Shown: positions 1 to 6,589, numbered from the stretch's first letter. The stretch is DNA of 10,432 nucleotides from Micropepsaceae bacterium (GCA_025450355.1 JANWHR010000138.1:1-10432), one strand, 5' to 3'. Numbers and translations: made by a program. Notes: generated by a model not told the origin, from the letters alone.

Positions 1-914
1 TCAGTCAACGTCCGCGGACGGTGAATGATCGCGACAAGCGGGCGCAACGCGGCGACAAGTCCAAGTGCTGCTTCACCGCACCTTCGGTGGTTCAGTTCGA
101 TCAGCAGGGCAATGTGCTGCAGGCCTGGGGCGGGCCGGAAACGGCCAAGGGCTATGACTGGCCGCAGAACGAACACGGCATGTTCGTGGATTACAAAGGC
201 AATGTCTGGCTGGCCGGCAATGGCATGAACGACGGCATGGTGCTGAAGTTCACCCATGACGGTAAATTCCTGATGCAGATCGGCAAGTCCGCCAAGCAGA
301 CCAACAGCCTCGACACGGCGCGCGTGGGACGCGCCGCCGATATGATCGTCGATCCCGCAACCAACGAATTGTACGTCGCCGATGGCTATTTCGATCACCG
401 GGTGATCGTGTTCGACGCCGATACCGGTGCGTTCAAACGCATGTGGGGCGCCTATGGCAAGCCGCCGACGGATGAAAAGATCACCTATGATCCGAATGTG
501 CTGCCCCAGCAATTCGCCAATCCGGTGCACGGCATTCGCATCACCAACGACGGCCGCGTTGTGGTCAGCGACCGGGCGAACAATCGCATCCAGATCTTCA
601 CCAAGGATGGCAAGTTCCTGAAGGAATATCCCGTACTGCGCGACTCAACGGCGCCGGGCGTGACGGGATCGACGGTGTTCTGGCCGGACAAGGCACAGAC
701 CTGGTGGTTCACTTCGGATGACCCGAACGGCGAAATCCACATTCTGCGCGGGAGCGACGGTCAGGTGGTGGGCAGCTTTGGGCGCGTCGGCCGCAGCCCC
801 GGCGAGTTCGAGAACCTGCACAACATCGCCATCGACAAGGAAGGCAACATCTACACCGCCGAAGTGCAGGGACAGCGGGTTCAGCGTTTCCGCAACATCA
901 GCGGCGCACCGTAA
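1..914 (+). CDS. NHL-repeat six-bladed beta-propeller protein (5' end outside window)
   Basis: The reading frame is open from the left edge to a TAA at 912-914, so only the C-terminal ~304 residues are seen. A GTG at 21 could act as a start, but the codons before it (encoding QRPRT) look like the usual lead-in of this family, so the true start probably lies upstream. At least four NHL-type blades are visible, each with an HG/DM-x-(I/V)-D...G-N/E-(I/V/L)-(W/Y)-V...(D/G)...F-D/K-x-G-K-F pattern, for example the segments beginning HGMFVDYKGN, DMIVDPATNE, HGIRITNDGR and HNIAIDKEGN. A KCC pair precedes the first blade. NHL propellers bind ligands or proteins, and some bacterial members are annotated as peptidyl-alpha-hydroxyglycine lyase-like, but no catalytic role can be assigned here. 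Members are usually exported, though any signal peptide would be outside the window. The next gene, a periplasmic cytochrome c, is on the same strand. Confidence 0.85.
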   Translation, partial: SQRPRTVNDRDKRAQRGDKSKCCFTAPSVVQFDQQGNVLQAWGGPETAKGYDWPQNEHGMFVDYKGNVWLAGNGMNDGMVLKFTHDGKFLMQIGKSAKQTNSLDTARVGRAADMIVDPATNELYVADGYFDHRVIVFDADTGAFKRMWGAYGKPPTDEKITYDPNVLPQQFANPVHGIRITNDGRVVVSDRANNRIQIFTKDGKFLKEYPVLRDSTAPGVTGSTVFWPDKAQTWWFTSDDPNGEIHILRGSDGQVVGSFGRVGRSPGEFENLHNIAIDKEGNIYTAEVQGQRVQRFRNISGAP

Positions 915-942
915 CAATGTTTCTTCCCCTGTTTACGGGGTC

Positions 943-961
943 TGTCGCGCTTTGCGCGACA
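943..961 (+). terminator. Hairpin after the NHL gene, possible terminator
   Basis: TGTCGCGC (943-950) and GCGCGACA (954-961) form a perfect 8-bp stem with a TTT loop, starting 28 bp after the NHL-gene stop. No clean T-tract follows (the next bases are TCTGTTTGG), so a Rho-independent terminator is only possible. The hairpin's 3' part also belongs to the first copy of the 38-bp direct repeat, so it may simply be part of a repeat element. Confidence 0.35.
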
Positions 962-1037
962 TCTGTTTGGATTGCGGCGGCGCTATGCGCCGCTCGCGGC
1001 GCGCTTTGCGCGACATCTGTTTGGATTGCGGCGGCGC
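946..1037. repeat. Two 38-bp direct repeats, 54-bp period
   Basis: Positions 946-983 and 1000-1037 are identical over 38 bp (starting CGCGCTTTGCGCGACA and ending GCGGCGGCGC) and are separated by 16 bp. The end of copy 1 forms a perfect 7-bp stem with the spacer: GCGGCGC at 977-983 pairs with GCGCCGC at 987-993 around a TAT loop. Farther on, CGCTCGCG (1046-1053) can pair with CGCGAGCG (1075-1082). The whole spacer 915-1122 between the NHL and cytochrome genes is therefore a mosaic of short GC palindromes with no convincing coding content. Only two units are present and the spacing is short, so this is not a CRISPR array. It resembles repetitive extragenic palindromic sequence. Confidence 0.8.
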
Positions 1038-1122
1038 GGGCGCGTCGCTCGCGGGGCACGGAGCGCCGTTGGGGCGCGAGCGTAGCGAGCGGCAAACGTA
1101 GTGCGCCGGAGGGCCTGATCCG

Positions 1123-2094
1123 ATGAGCACTGACCACACTGCGCGGGTAGCATTGTCAGTCAGCACATTGCTACTCTGCGCCGCTTCCGCCCATGCCGCC
1201 GAAGCCCCACCATGGGCCTATCCGCTGAATGCGCCGGGCGCCGCCCAAACCGCGCCGGACAACGTGGCGCCAAGGCATGTGCCCGGCAGCAACGTCGCTT
1301 TGACCGCGGCACAGATCACCGGGCGCGACGGCGTTCCCGACGGGCGCCCCAATGAACATCCGCCCATGCCGGCGATCGTGGCGAAGGGCCGGCCGCCCGC
1401 GGTGCGCGCCTGCGGCTATTGTCATTTGCCGAACGGCGCGGGACGGCCGGAGAACGCCGCGATTGCGGGAGAATCGGCCTACTACATCAAACAGCAGGTG
1501 ATGAATTTCCGGGCCGGCGACCGGAACGGCTCCGAACCCCGGCGCGTGCCGCAGAATCTGATGCTGCAATTAGTAAAATCAGTCACGGATGCGGAGGTCG
1601 ATCAGGCGGCGACCTATTTCAGCAAACTCAAACCCGCTTCCTTTGTGAAGGTGGTCGAAGCTGCCATGGCGCCGGCGACCATCGTCAGCGGCGGGATGCT
1701 GATGAAGGCGCCGGGCGGAGGCACGGAGCCGACTGGCAGCCGGATCATCGAAGTGCCGGACGATTCCGAGCGTGCCGAAAATCGCGATCCCGACGTGACA
1801 TACACCGCCTATGTGGCGCCAGGCACGCTTGCGAAAGGCAAGGATCTGGTGACGTCGGAGGATGGCGAGAAGACCATCGCCTGCAAGGAATGTCACGGCG
1901 ACGATCTGAAGGGCGACGGCGACACGGTCCCCTGGATTGCGGGCCGCTCGCCCAGCTATATTGTCCGTCAACTGATCGATATAAAGAATGGCAAGCGGGC
2001 CGGGAGTTCGGTGCCGATGCAAATGGTGGTGGAGAAACTGGCACCGGACGACATGATTGCCATCGCGGCCTATGTGGCATCCTCGAAACCCTAA
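1123..2094 (+). CDS. Exported dihaem cytochrome c (c4/c553-like)
   Basis: The 323-residue product begins with a Sec signal peptide (hydrophobic LSVSTLLLCAASAHA, cleavage near residue 24-26). It has two CxxCH haem-binding sites, C97-GY-C-H101 and C254-KE-C-H258, so each half is a class I c-type domain. The C-terminal half has the c4/c553 signature: an IAGRSPSYIVRQL stretch after the haem site, a candidate axial Met in SVPMQM, and a terminal helix ending AIAAYVASSKP. In the N-terminal half the axial Met is probably within QNLMLQ. The mature protein should sit in the periplasm and pass electrons between an exported or membrane dehydrogenase and a terminal oxidase; the partner is not visible here. 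The ATG at 1123 is preceded by GGAGG at 1108-1112, and the signal peptide starts there. The gene follows the NHL gene on the same strand across a 208-bp repeat-filled spacer, so co-transcription is uncertain. Confidence 0.93.
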   Translation: MSTDHTARVALSVSTLLLCAASAHAAEAPPWAYPLNAPGAAQTAPDNVAPRHVPGSNVALTAAQITGRDGVPDGRPNEHPPMPAIVAKGRPPAVRACGYCHLPNGAGRPENAAIAGESAYYIKQQVMNFRAGDRNGSEPRRVPQNLMLQLVKSVTDAEVDQAATYFSKLKPASFVKVVEAAMAPATIVSGGMLMKAPGGGTEPTGSRIIEVPDDSERAENRDPDVTYTAYVAPGTLAKGKDLVTSEDGEKTIACKECHGDDLKGDGDTVPWIAGRSPSYIVRQLIDIKNGKRAGSSVPMQMVVEKLAPDDMIAIAAYVASSKP

Positions 2095-2101
2095 CACCGC
2101 C

Positions 2102-2206
2102 TGTCATCCCGGCCGCAGCGAAGCGGAGAGCCGGGACCCACTCGGAAATCTGCATCAGGCGGAAGAGTAGGTCCCGGACCTGCGCAGCGCGCATTGCGGG
2201 ATGACA
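2102..2206. repeat. Intergenic ~105-bp imperfect palindrome
   Basis: The outer arms TGTCATCCCG (2102-2111) and CGGGATGACA (2197-2206) are perfectly complementary. Inner arms 2131-2143 (CCGGGACCCACTC) and 2165-2177 (GAGTAGGTCCCGG) pair over 13 bp with one mismatch. The element fills the gap between the cytochrome stop and the cupin ribosome-binding site. Sequences built on TCATCCCG...CCGGGACCCA are, from general knowledge, common dispersed intergenic palindromes in Alphaproteobacteria. As RNA it would fold into a long cruciform-like hairpin that could attenuate transcription or protect mRNA ends. There is no terminal T-tract. Confidence 0.8.
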
Positions 2207-2226
2207 AAACTTTTCCGGAGTTCTCC

Positions 2227-2721
2227 ATGACCAAACGCATCGACATTGAATCACTGCCGGTCCGTTCTGGAACCTATTACCCCCCGCCGTTCGATCAGCC
2301 CTGCCGCGCACGGGAACGCAAACGGCTTGGCGATGCGGCAGGACTGTCGCAATTCGGGAGCCATCAGCTGCGCCTGCAGCCCGGCGCGTGGTCCAGCCAG
2401 CGCCACTGGCACACAAAGTCTGATGAGTTTGTGTACGTTATTTCGGGCGAAGTGGTGCTGGTCACCGATGGGGGCGAAGAGACTCTATGTGCGGGCGATT
2501 GCGCCGGATTCAAAGCCGGCGATTCAAACGGACATCATTTCCAGAACCGGTCGGAAGAGGATGCAATCCTGCTTGAGATGGGCAGCCGCATTGAGGGCGA
2601 TGGCGCATTCTATCCCGATATCGACCTGGTGCATCCGGCCGACGGCAAACCTGCGATGTACACGCATCGCGACGGCACGCCCTATGCGGACATCAGATTG
2701 CGAACGTCTGATTCTAAATAA
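2227..2721 (+). CDS. Single-domain cupin protein
   Basis: The 164-residue product is a small cytosolic cupin with no signal peptide. Cupin motif 1 reads G53-AWSSQR-H60-W-H62-TKSD-E67-FVYVIS-G74. Motif 2 reads G90-DCAGFKAG-...-G102-H103-HFQ-N107. H60, H62, E67 and H103 are therefore the expected metal ligands, and all are present. Cupins of this size act as small dioxygenases, isomerases or ligand-sensing proteins; nothing here decides between these. The ATG at 2227 is chosen because GGAG lies at 2217-2220 with six bases of spacing. An upstream in-frame TTG at 2194 falls inside the palindrome arm and is rejected. The 3' end overlaps the convergent methyltransferase gene by 8 bp. Membership in a catabolic locus fits a substrate-modifying cupin, but that is inference. 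Confidence 0.88.
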   Translation: MTKRIDIESLPVRSGTYYPPPFDQPCRARERKRLGDAAGLSQFGSHQLRLQPGAWSSQRHWHTKSDEFVYVISGEVVLVTDGGEETLCAGDCAGFKAGDSNGHHFQNRSEEDAILLEMGSRIEGDGAFYPDIDLVHPADGKPAMYTHRDGTPYADIRLRTSDSK

Positions 2722-3205
2722 TTCCCCAGCGACGCACCTGCGATTTGTATGCGCGAAATTGGGCGCCAAACTGCCGTTCCATTTTTGCTTCCTCGAACGG
2801 GATGAAAAAGCTGTTCACCAACAAGAACAGTATGATCGATGCCACAAAGAATGGCAGCGTGCCGAAAAATATCGCCACTCCAAGGCTGACCAGCATTACG
2901 CCCGAGTACATCGGATTGCGCGTGTAGCGAAATGGCCCGGAGACAACGAGTTTCGCATTGGTTTCCGAGGTTGGATTGAGTTCAGTGCCGGCGTGGGAAA
3001 AAGTCCTTCCGCCCCACATCGCGACCGCAAATCCTGCGACGATCAGCGCGATACCGGCTGGCAGCGAACGCACGATTACCGGCGTAGCAACAAAATGATG
3101 AATGACCCACGCCACGATGAGCGAGGAGAGCAGCCATACAGGCGGCGGGATGCGAAGCAGCAGACCGGGAGACTGCGCAGGTGCGGATTTGGCCCGCGTC
3201 GCCAT
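2714..3205 (-). CDS. Integral membrane methyltransferase, isoprenylcysteine/PEMT type
   Basis: The 163-residue product has about four hydrophobic segments (roughly residues 21-40, 47-64, 100-115 and 117-134). It carries the signature of the ICMT/phospholipid-methyltransferase fold: G90-PFRYTRNPMY-S in the loop before the last membrane pair, and a C-terminal F-EEAKMERQFG...F-x-x-Y...VRRWG. These motifs form the S-adenosylmethionine site in characterised family members. In bacteria the methyl acceptor is generally unknown, as it is here. The start at ATG 3205 lies 7 bases after the stop of the upstream LVIVD gene, suggesting translational coupling. A longer reading from 3262 would overlap that gene by 50 bp and add a non-conserved N-terminus. 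The stop codon (TAG) lies within the 8-bp tail-to-tail overlap with the cupin gene. Confidence 0.87.
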   Translation of the reverse strand: MATRAKSAPAQSPGLLLRIPPPVWLLSSLIVAWVIHHFVATPVIVRSLPAGIALIVAGFAVAMWGGRTFSHAGTELNPTSETNAKLVVSGPFRYTRNPMYSGVMLVSLGVAIFFGTLPFFVASIILFLLVNSFFIPFEEAKMERQFGAQFRAYKSQVRRWGII

Positions 3206-3212
3206 TCCAGCT

Positions 3213-4538
3213 TCAGCTTTCGTATTGGAGGACGTGCATGCCGGCATTCCAGTCGCTGACATACATCAGTCCATCGCGTGCGACATAGCAGTCGCAGGTC
3301 ATGGCGCATTTGGCGACATTCGGGCGCGGATCGAACATCTTTGTAGGTGGCGGCGGCACCCAGGAGGCGATTTCCTTCGGGGCGTACTGGTTACGGATGT
3401 CGAACACGCGCACGCCGGCATCGTGATAGGTGGCAAAGATCGTCTCTTCGCTTTGGAATGAACCCGGACGGTTTTCGTGCAGATTGTGCGGACCAAAATT
3501 GCCGAGCTTGCAGTAGTCGCTGCGGTCGTTGGGCGTCGGCATGGTCGCGATCGGCACCGGATTTTCGTCGGCGCGAACGTCGATCACCCAGGTATAGAAC
3601 AATCCTTTCGCGCAATAATCCGCGTTGGATTCATCGGCGACGATGGCGAGCTTGCGCCCCGCGAGCGGCAGCGGCGTGTGCGTGCCGCCCGGATAGGGCG
3701 GCGACCAGTTGATGTGTGACAGCAGTTTCGGATTGTGCGCATCCGAAACATCATGGATCGTGAATCCGCCATCGCGCCAGGCGGCATAACCGCGGTTACC
3801 CGCGACAATCATGTGGTGCAGCGCGTAACGCTTGCCCTTTGGCGTGTGGTCCACCTCGCCTGCCGCGCGGTTCATGCCCGGCAGCCACCATTTCGAGACG
3901 ATCTCGGGCCTGGTGATGTTCTGCAGATCGACAATGCAGAGGATGTGGTCCGTGAAGCCGTCGAAATGGGCCGACACATAGGCGTAGCGTCCACCCGCCC
4001 ACCACAGCCGGTTGATGCCGATGCCGGGCATCTGCAGAAACGCGATCTCGCGCGGTTTGGCGGGATTGGTCTTGATGTCGTGAATCGACAGGCCCGCGCG
4101 GAACGGCTTGCGATTGGTCAGGCTGTCGGCCAGCGTATTCTCGAAATAGCCGCGCAAACTGTCATAGGACTGCATCGCGACAATATTGGCGCCGTTGGCA
4201 AGCAGCATCAGATCTTCCGCGACCTGCAGATGATGCGTGCGCGTGTTGGGTCCGGCCGTGAAGAAATCGACTGGTTTCAAATTACGCGGATCGCTTGCAT
4301 CCAACGTGGTTACACCATCGCTGAACATATGTCCGACGTAGATGTGGCCGCGGTTGAGCATGACCTGCACGCCATCCGCGCGCCCGCCCTGGTCGCTATA
4401 GGAAATGTGCTTGATGGTCCGGCTGGGGATTCCTTCCGGCGGAATGGGCGGTTGCGGCGCGGGTTGCGCGCGCGCGGCCAGAGGCACTGCGGCGGCCAGT
4501 CCCGCCAGCCCGGCAAGCGAATCGCGTCGTGTCAACAT
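3213..4538 (-). CDS. Exported LVIVD-repeat beta-propeller protein
   Basis: The 441-residue product starts with TRRDSLAGLAGLAAAVPLAA and ends its signal near ARA-QP (residues 22-26). This is a twin-arginine-like or Sec signal, so the mature protein should be periplasmic. The body is a repeated propeller pattern of the LVIVD type: hydrophobic strand, Y-V, then L/F-(D/H)-(A/V/I)-(S/R)-(D/N)-P. Examples are GVTTLDASDPRNLKP, GLSIHDIKTNPAKPREI, GFTIHDVSDAHNPKLL, GVRVFDIRNQYAPKEI and the terminal LMYVSDWNAGMHVL. A Cys-bearing CAMTCDCY segment precedes the last blade. The biochemical role of this family is not established. The start at ATG 4538 is backed by GGAGG in the complement of 4544-4548; an extension to 4616 would run through the repeat hairpin and lacks a signal peptide. 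The gene is followed at once by the methyltransferase gene and probably forms an operon with it. Confidence 0.88.
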   Translation of the reverse strand: MLTRRDSLAGLAGLAAAVPLAARAQPAPQPPIPPEGIPSRTIKHISYSDQGGRADGVQVMLNRGHIYVGHMFSDGVTTLDASDPRNLKPVDFFTAGPNTRTHHLQVAEDLMLLANGANIVAMQSYDSLRGYFENTLADSLTNRKPFRAGLSIHDIKTNPAKPREIAFLQMPGIGINRLWWAGGRYAYVSAHFDGFTDHILCIVDLQNITRPEIVSKWWLPGMNRAAGEVDHTPKGKRYALHHMIVAGNRGYAAWRDGGFTIHDVSDAHNPKLLSHINWSPPYPGGTHTPLPLAGRKLAIVADESNADYCAKGLFYTWVIDVRADENPVPIATMPTPNDRSDYCKLGNFGPHNLHENRPGSFQSEETIFATYHDAGVRVFDIRNQYAPKEIASWVPPPPTKMFDPRPNVAKCAMTCDCYVARDGLMYVSDWNAGMHVLQYES

Positions 4539-4570
4539 TATATCCTCCAAAGGCTGTGGGGGATTACGAA

Positions 4571-4625
4571 TTACCCCCACCCGAAAAATGCAGGGCATTT
4601 TTCGACCTCCCCACAAGGGGGAGGT
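4571..4625 (-). terminator. Double hairpin between TPR and LVIVD genes, probable terminator/repeat element
   Basis: Two perfect stems lie side by side. CGAAAAATGC (4582-4591) pairs with GCATTTTTCG (4595-4604) around a 3-base loop, and ACCTCCCC (4605-4612) pairs with GGGGAGGT (4618-4625). Read on the minus strand, just after the TPR gene, the GC-rich stem comes first and then the A/T-rich one whose 3' arm carries TTTTT. This arrangement is plausible for intrinsic termination, although the T-run is inside the stem. The same composite block is familiar as a dispersed alphaproteobacterial intergenic repeat, so its presence may be repeat-driven. It would separate the TPR transcript from the LVIVD-methyltransferase pair. 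Confidence 0.55.
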
Positions 4626-4631
4626 AGATTT

Positions 4632-6245
4632 TTACTCACAGGCGAAATCGTTTGCGCCAGCCGGATGGCACCATTGTGGCCAGCCCCGCGCGCGCCAGTA
4701 ATCGACCATGCCAAGATCGCGCACAAGGCGTTTGAAGCGATCCGTCCTGCGCACAACAGCATAGGACGGATGCCAGAACCAGGTCGCGGAAATCGGCTGA
4801 AAATAGCCGCCTTTCACTTCGTCTTCGTAATATTCCAGTACGCGTTCCGGTGCGCCAACATGGAGAAAAACGAAACTGAGACTGCCGAGGCCCGGCAGTG
4901 AATTAGACGGATTTTCTGCCCCCGCTTGCGGGGGAAGTGGACGCGAAGCGGCCGAAGGGGGCGCTTGCGCCGGCGCGGCATCGAGAAGCTTTGCGGCTTT
5001 CTCCAGCAGACCGTCCGGCCAGTTCGACGGCGGCATTTCACGCAATGCAGAGGCGGCATCGTGATACCGGCCCGCGGCGGATTCGATCAGCGCCAACTCC
5101 ATCGTGCGGCCAGGACGGAAGGGCTGCAGCATTTCAATCGCTTTATCGGTCGCACCGGTGAGCCAGTAAATCTCCGCGGTGTCGGCGGTGTAATTGACGA
5201 TGAATGGTTCGATCGCCTGCAGATGGTCGCGCATGGCAAGCGATTCCTTGATCTTGCCCATGGCTGCAAGAAACTGGCTGTAGCCGTGCAGGCCATCGGC
5301 CTGATTTGGATCGAGCTGCAAGGCCTGTTTGAACGCATCCTCGGCGGCCACCATCTTGCGCTGCACGAGCCGGACGTAACCGAGGCCCACCCAGGCGGTG
5401 GCGTCTTTGGGATCGAGCGCGACAGCACGCTCGGCAAATGCTTCCGCGCGCGGAATGAGCCGGCCGGTGAGTTGGCGTTCCTCTTCCGGCTTTCCGCTGC
5501 GCAGCGCCGGCGCAAACAACGGCGTCAGTGCGTATTCGTACGAGATCATTGCCGCCGCAGGTTCAAAGTCCGGATCGCGTGCCAGTATCGTCTCCAGCAT
5601 GTTCGATGCATCGGCGAGCGCCTGCGCGCCACGCCCGCGCGCAACAGATTTGGCGCGCAGGAATTGTTCGTAGGCATCCATGTCCTTGGGACGGGACTTC
5701 AGCAGATGTTCACCGCGCGCAAGGCGCAGCGGATGGCCCACCGCCGACGCGACGCCCAGCCCAATGTCCTCTTCGACGTCGATCAGGTTATCGCGAGTCT
5801 GATCGTAATCCTTCGTCCAGAGGACCCGGGTCTCGCCCGCTTTCAACAACTCGACATGGATCGTGAGATGTCCCGCTTTCGTGCCAGACCGGTAGGTGTC
5901 GAGCTGAAATTGCGTCTGGGGCAGCAGAACCTGATCGCCTTTGCGATTGATGAAGACTGATGAGCGCCCAACCACCGCGAGCCCCGGAACTTTCGTCAGC
6001 GCAAATGCAATTTCATCTGTAAGGCCATCGGCGAATTGCACATCGGAAGTGAAATCGGAAACTGGAAGAACGGCGACCGTGGCCGGTTGGCGCGGTTGGG
6101 CTGCGGCGGGGTTGGCGGAAACACAAAAGGCCAAAAAACCAGCCGCAAGGGCTGAGGAAAATGATTCTTTTCGCACCGCAGACGCGGCCCGGATGGTTTC
6201 CCTTCCCGCGCGCGTTCCGAGCGCGCCGGTTAGCAGCAGTCGCAT
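4632..6245 (-). CDS. Exported TolB-like N-terminal domain plus TPR protein
   Basis: The 537-residue product has a signal-like segment (ESFSSALAAGFLAFCVSANPAAA, cleavage near residue 49). A domain of about residues 55-170 follows, starting VAVLPVSDF and continuing FADGLTDEIAFAL...VVGRSSVF. This is the domain usually placed after adenylate/guanylate cyclase or OmpR-type HTH domains in alphaproteobacterial TPR proteins. Helical repeats at about 190-400 include TPR-like A-x-R-A-V-A-L-D-P-x-x-A-x-A and A-x-x-A-L-x-L-D-P-N. A Pro/Ala linker (about 420-445) leads to a conserved tail, FKRLVRDLGMVDYWRARGWPQWC. No cyclase or DNA-binding domain is present, so it may be a periplasmic scaffold. The ATG at 6245 has GGAGGG six bases upstream (6252-6257) and overlaps the preceding gene by 16 bp. 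A GTG at 6176 would give a tidier signal peptide but lacks a clear ribosome-binding site. Confidence 0.82.
   Translation of the reverse strand: MRLLLTGALGTRAGRETIRAASAVRKESFSSALAAGFLAFCVSANPAAAQPRQPATVAVLPVSDFTSDVQFADGLTDEIAFALTKVPGLAVVGRSSVFINRKGDQVLLPQTQFQLDTYRSGTKAGHLTIHVELLKAGETRVLWTKDYDQTRDNLIDVEEDIGLGVASAVGHPLRLARGEHLLKSRPKDMDAYEQFLRAKSVARGRGAQALADASNMLETILARDPDFEPAAAMISYEYALTPLFAPALRSGKPEEERQLTGRLIPRAEAFAERAVALDPKDATAWVGLGYVRLVQRKMVAAEDAFKQALQLDPNQADGLHGYSQFLAAMGKIKESLAMRDHLQAIEPFIVNYTADTAEIYWLTGATDKAIEMLQPFRPGRTMELALIESAAGRYHDAASALREMPPSNWPDGLLEKAAKLLDAAPAQAPPSAASRPLPPQAGAENPSNSLPGLGSLSFVFLHVGAPERVLEYYEDEVKGGYFQPISATWFWHPSYAVVRRTDRFKRLVRDLGMVDYWRARGWPQWCHPAGANDFACE
4911..4974. repeat. 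Palindromic repeat element inside the TPR gene
   Basis: Three short hairpins occur in a row within coding sequence: CCCCCGC-TT-GCGGGGG (4919-4934), CGC-GAA-GCG (4942-4950) and GGCGC-TT-GCGCC (4960-4971). This layout matches the common alphaproteobacterial dispersed palindrome normally found between genes. Here it is read in frame as a Pro/Ala/Ser-rich linker at about residues 424-443 of the TPR protein. A degenerate block of similar design lies at about 7855-7904 in the opposite orientation. Confidence 0.6.
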
Positions 6246-6589
6246 CCGAAGCCCTCCGGCACGATCAATGACTCCTTCATCCAGGCGAAGGGAAGATTGT
6301 CGCTCGTTACCTCAGCGACCGGTTTGAAAAGTTTGAAATGATACCGGGTCTCGTTTTCCCAGAATGCGACCACCGTTTCGAGCGGCGGACAACCGGGCAG
6401 ATTGCAGGTAATTTCCGACACCATAATCGGTGCATCCTGGGACAGCCTGAAGCGGTCGCGCACCCAATCCCGCACCCGCGCAATCGCTTCGGGACCGGCT
6501 TCGCTTCTGCGCGTGAGCCCGAATGCAGCGTCGCCGTCCATGGCATCGGACGATAGCCATCGGCCAAGTGCGGTCTCGTAATCGTTCAC
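6230..6589 (-). CDS. Conserved small cysteine-rich hypothetical protein
   Basis: The product is about 119 residues if started at GTG 6589 (first residues M/V-NDYETALGRW). A longer form from GTG 6631 (133 residues) is possible, and neither start has a clear ribosome-binding site. It is soluble, with no signal peptide or membrane segment. Two Cys features stand out: C-NLPG-C-PPLE-T in the middle, followed by V-A-F-W, and an extreme C-terminal GFGCDCC. Such clustered cysteines could bind a metal, which is an inference. I recognise the pattern only as a conserved hypothetical alphaproteobacterial family and assign no function. The last codons overlap the start of the TPR gene by 16 bp, so the two are very likely translationally coupled. 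It diverges from the alcohol dehydrogenase gene at 6704. Confidence 0.75.
   Translation of the reverse strand: MNDYETALGRWLSSDAMDGDAAFGLTRRSEAGPEAIARVRDWVRDRFRLSQDAPIMVSEITCNLPGCPPLETVVAFWENETRYHFKLFKPVAEVTSDNLPFAWMKESLIVPEGFGCDCC

Noticed and set aside
946..1037. Possible CRISPR array
   Set aside because: There are only two repeats with a 16-bp spacer, the sequence is very GC-rich and self-complementary, and no cas genes are present.
917..1126. Small protein gene in the repeat-filled spacer
   Set aside because: The translated sequence is an Ala/Arg/Cys-rich product of the direct repeats without a ribosome-binding site.
2102..2206. Insertion-sequence remnant or attachment site
   Set aside because: No transposase fragment, target-site duplication or integrase is visible, and the design fits a dispersed intergenic palindrome better.
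3735..4901. Long plus-strand open frame of 388 codons
   Set aside because: It lies antisense across the LVIVD gene and the end of the TPR gene, with no domain pattern or ribosome-binding site. Both opposing genes have clear family motifs.
4926..5960. Plus-strand open frame of 344 codons
   Set aside because: It is antisense to the TPR gene and rich in Arg/Gly/His as expected of an antisense shadow. No recognisable domain is present.
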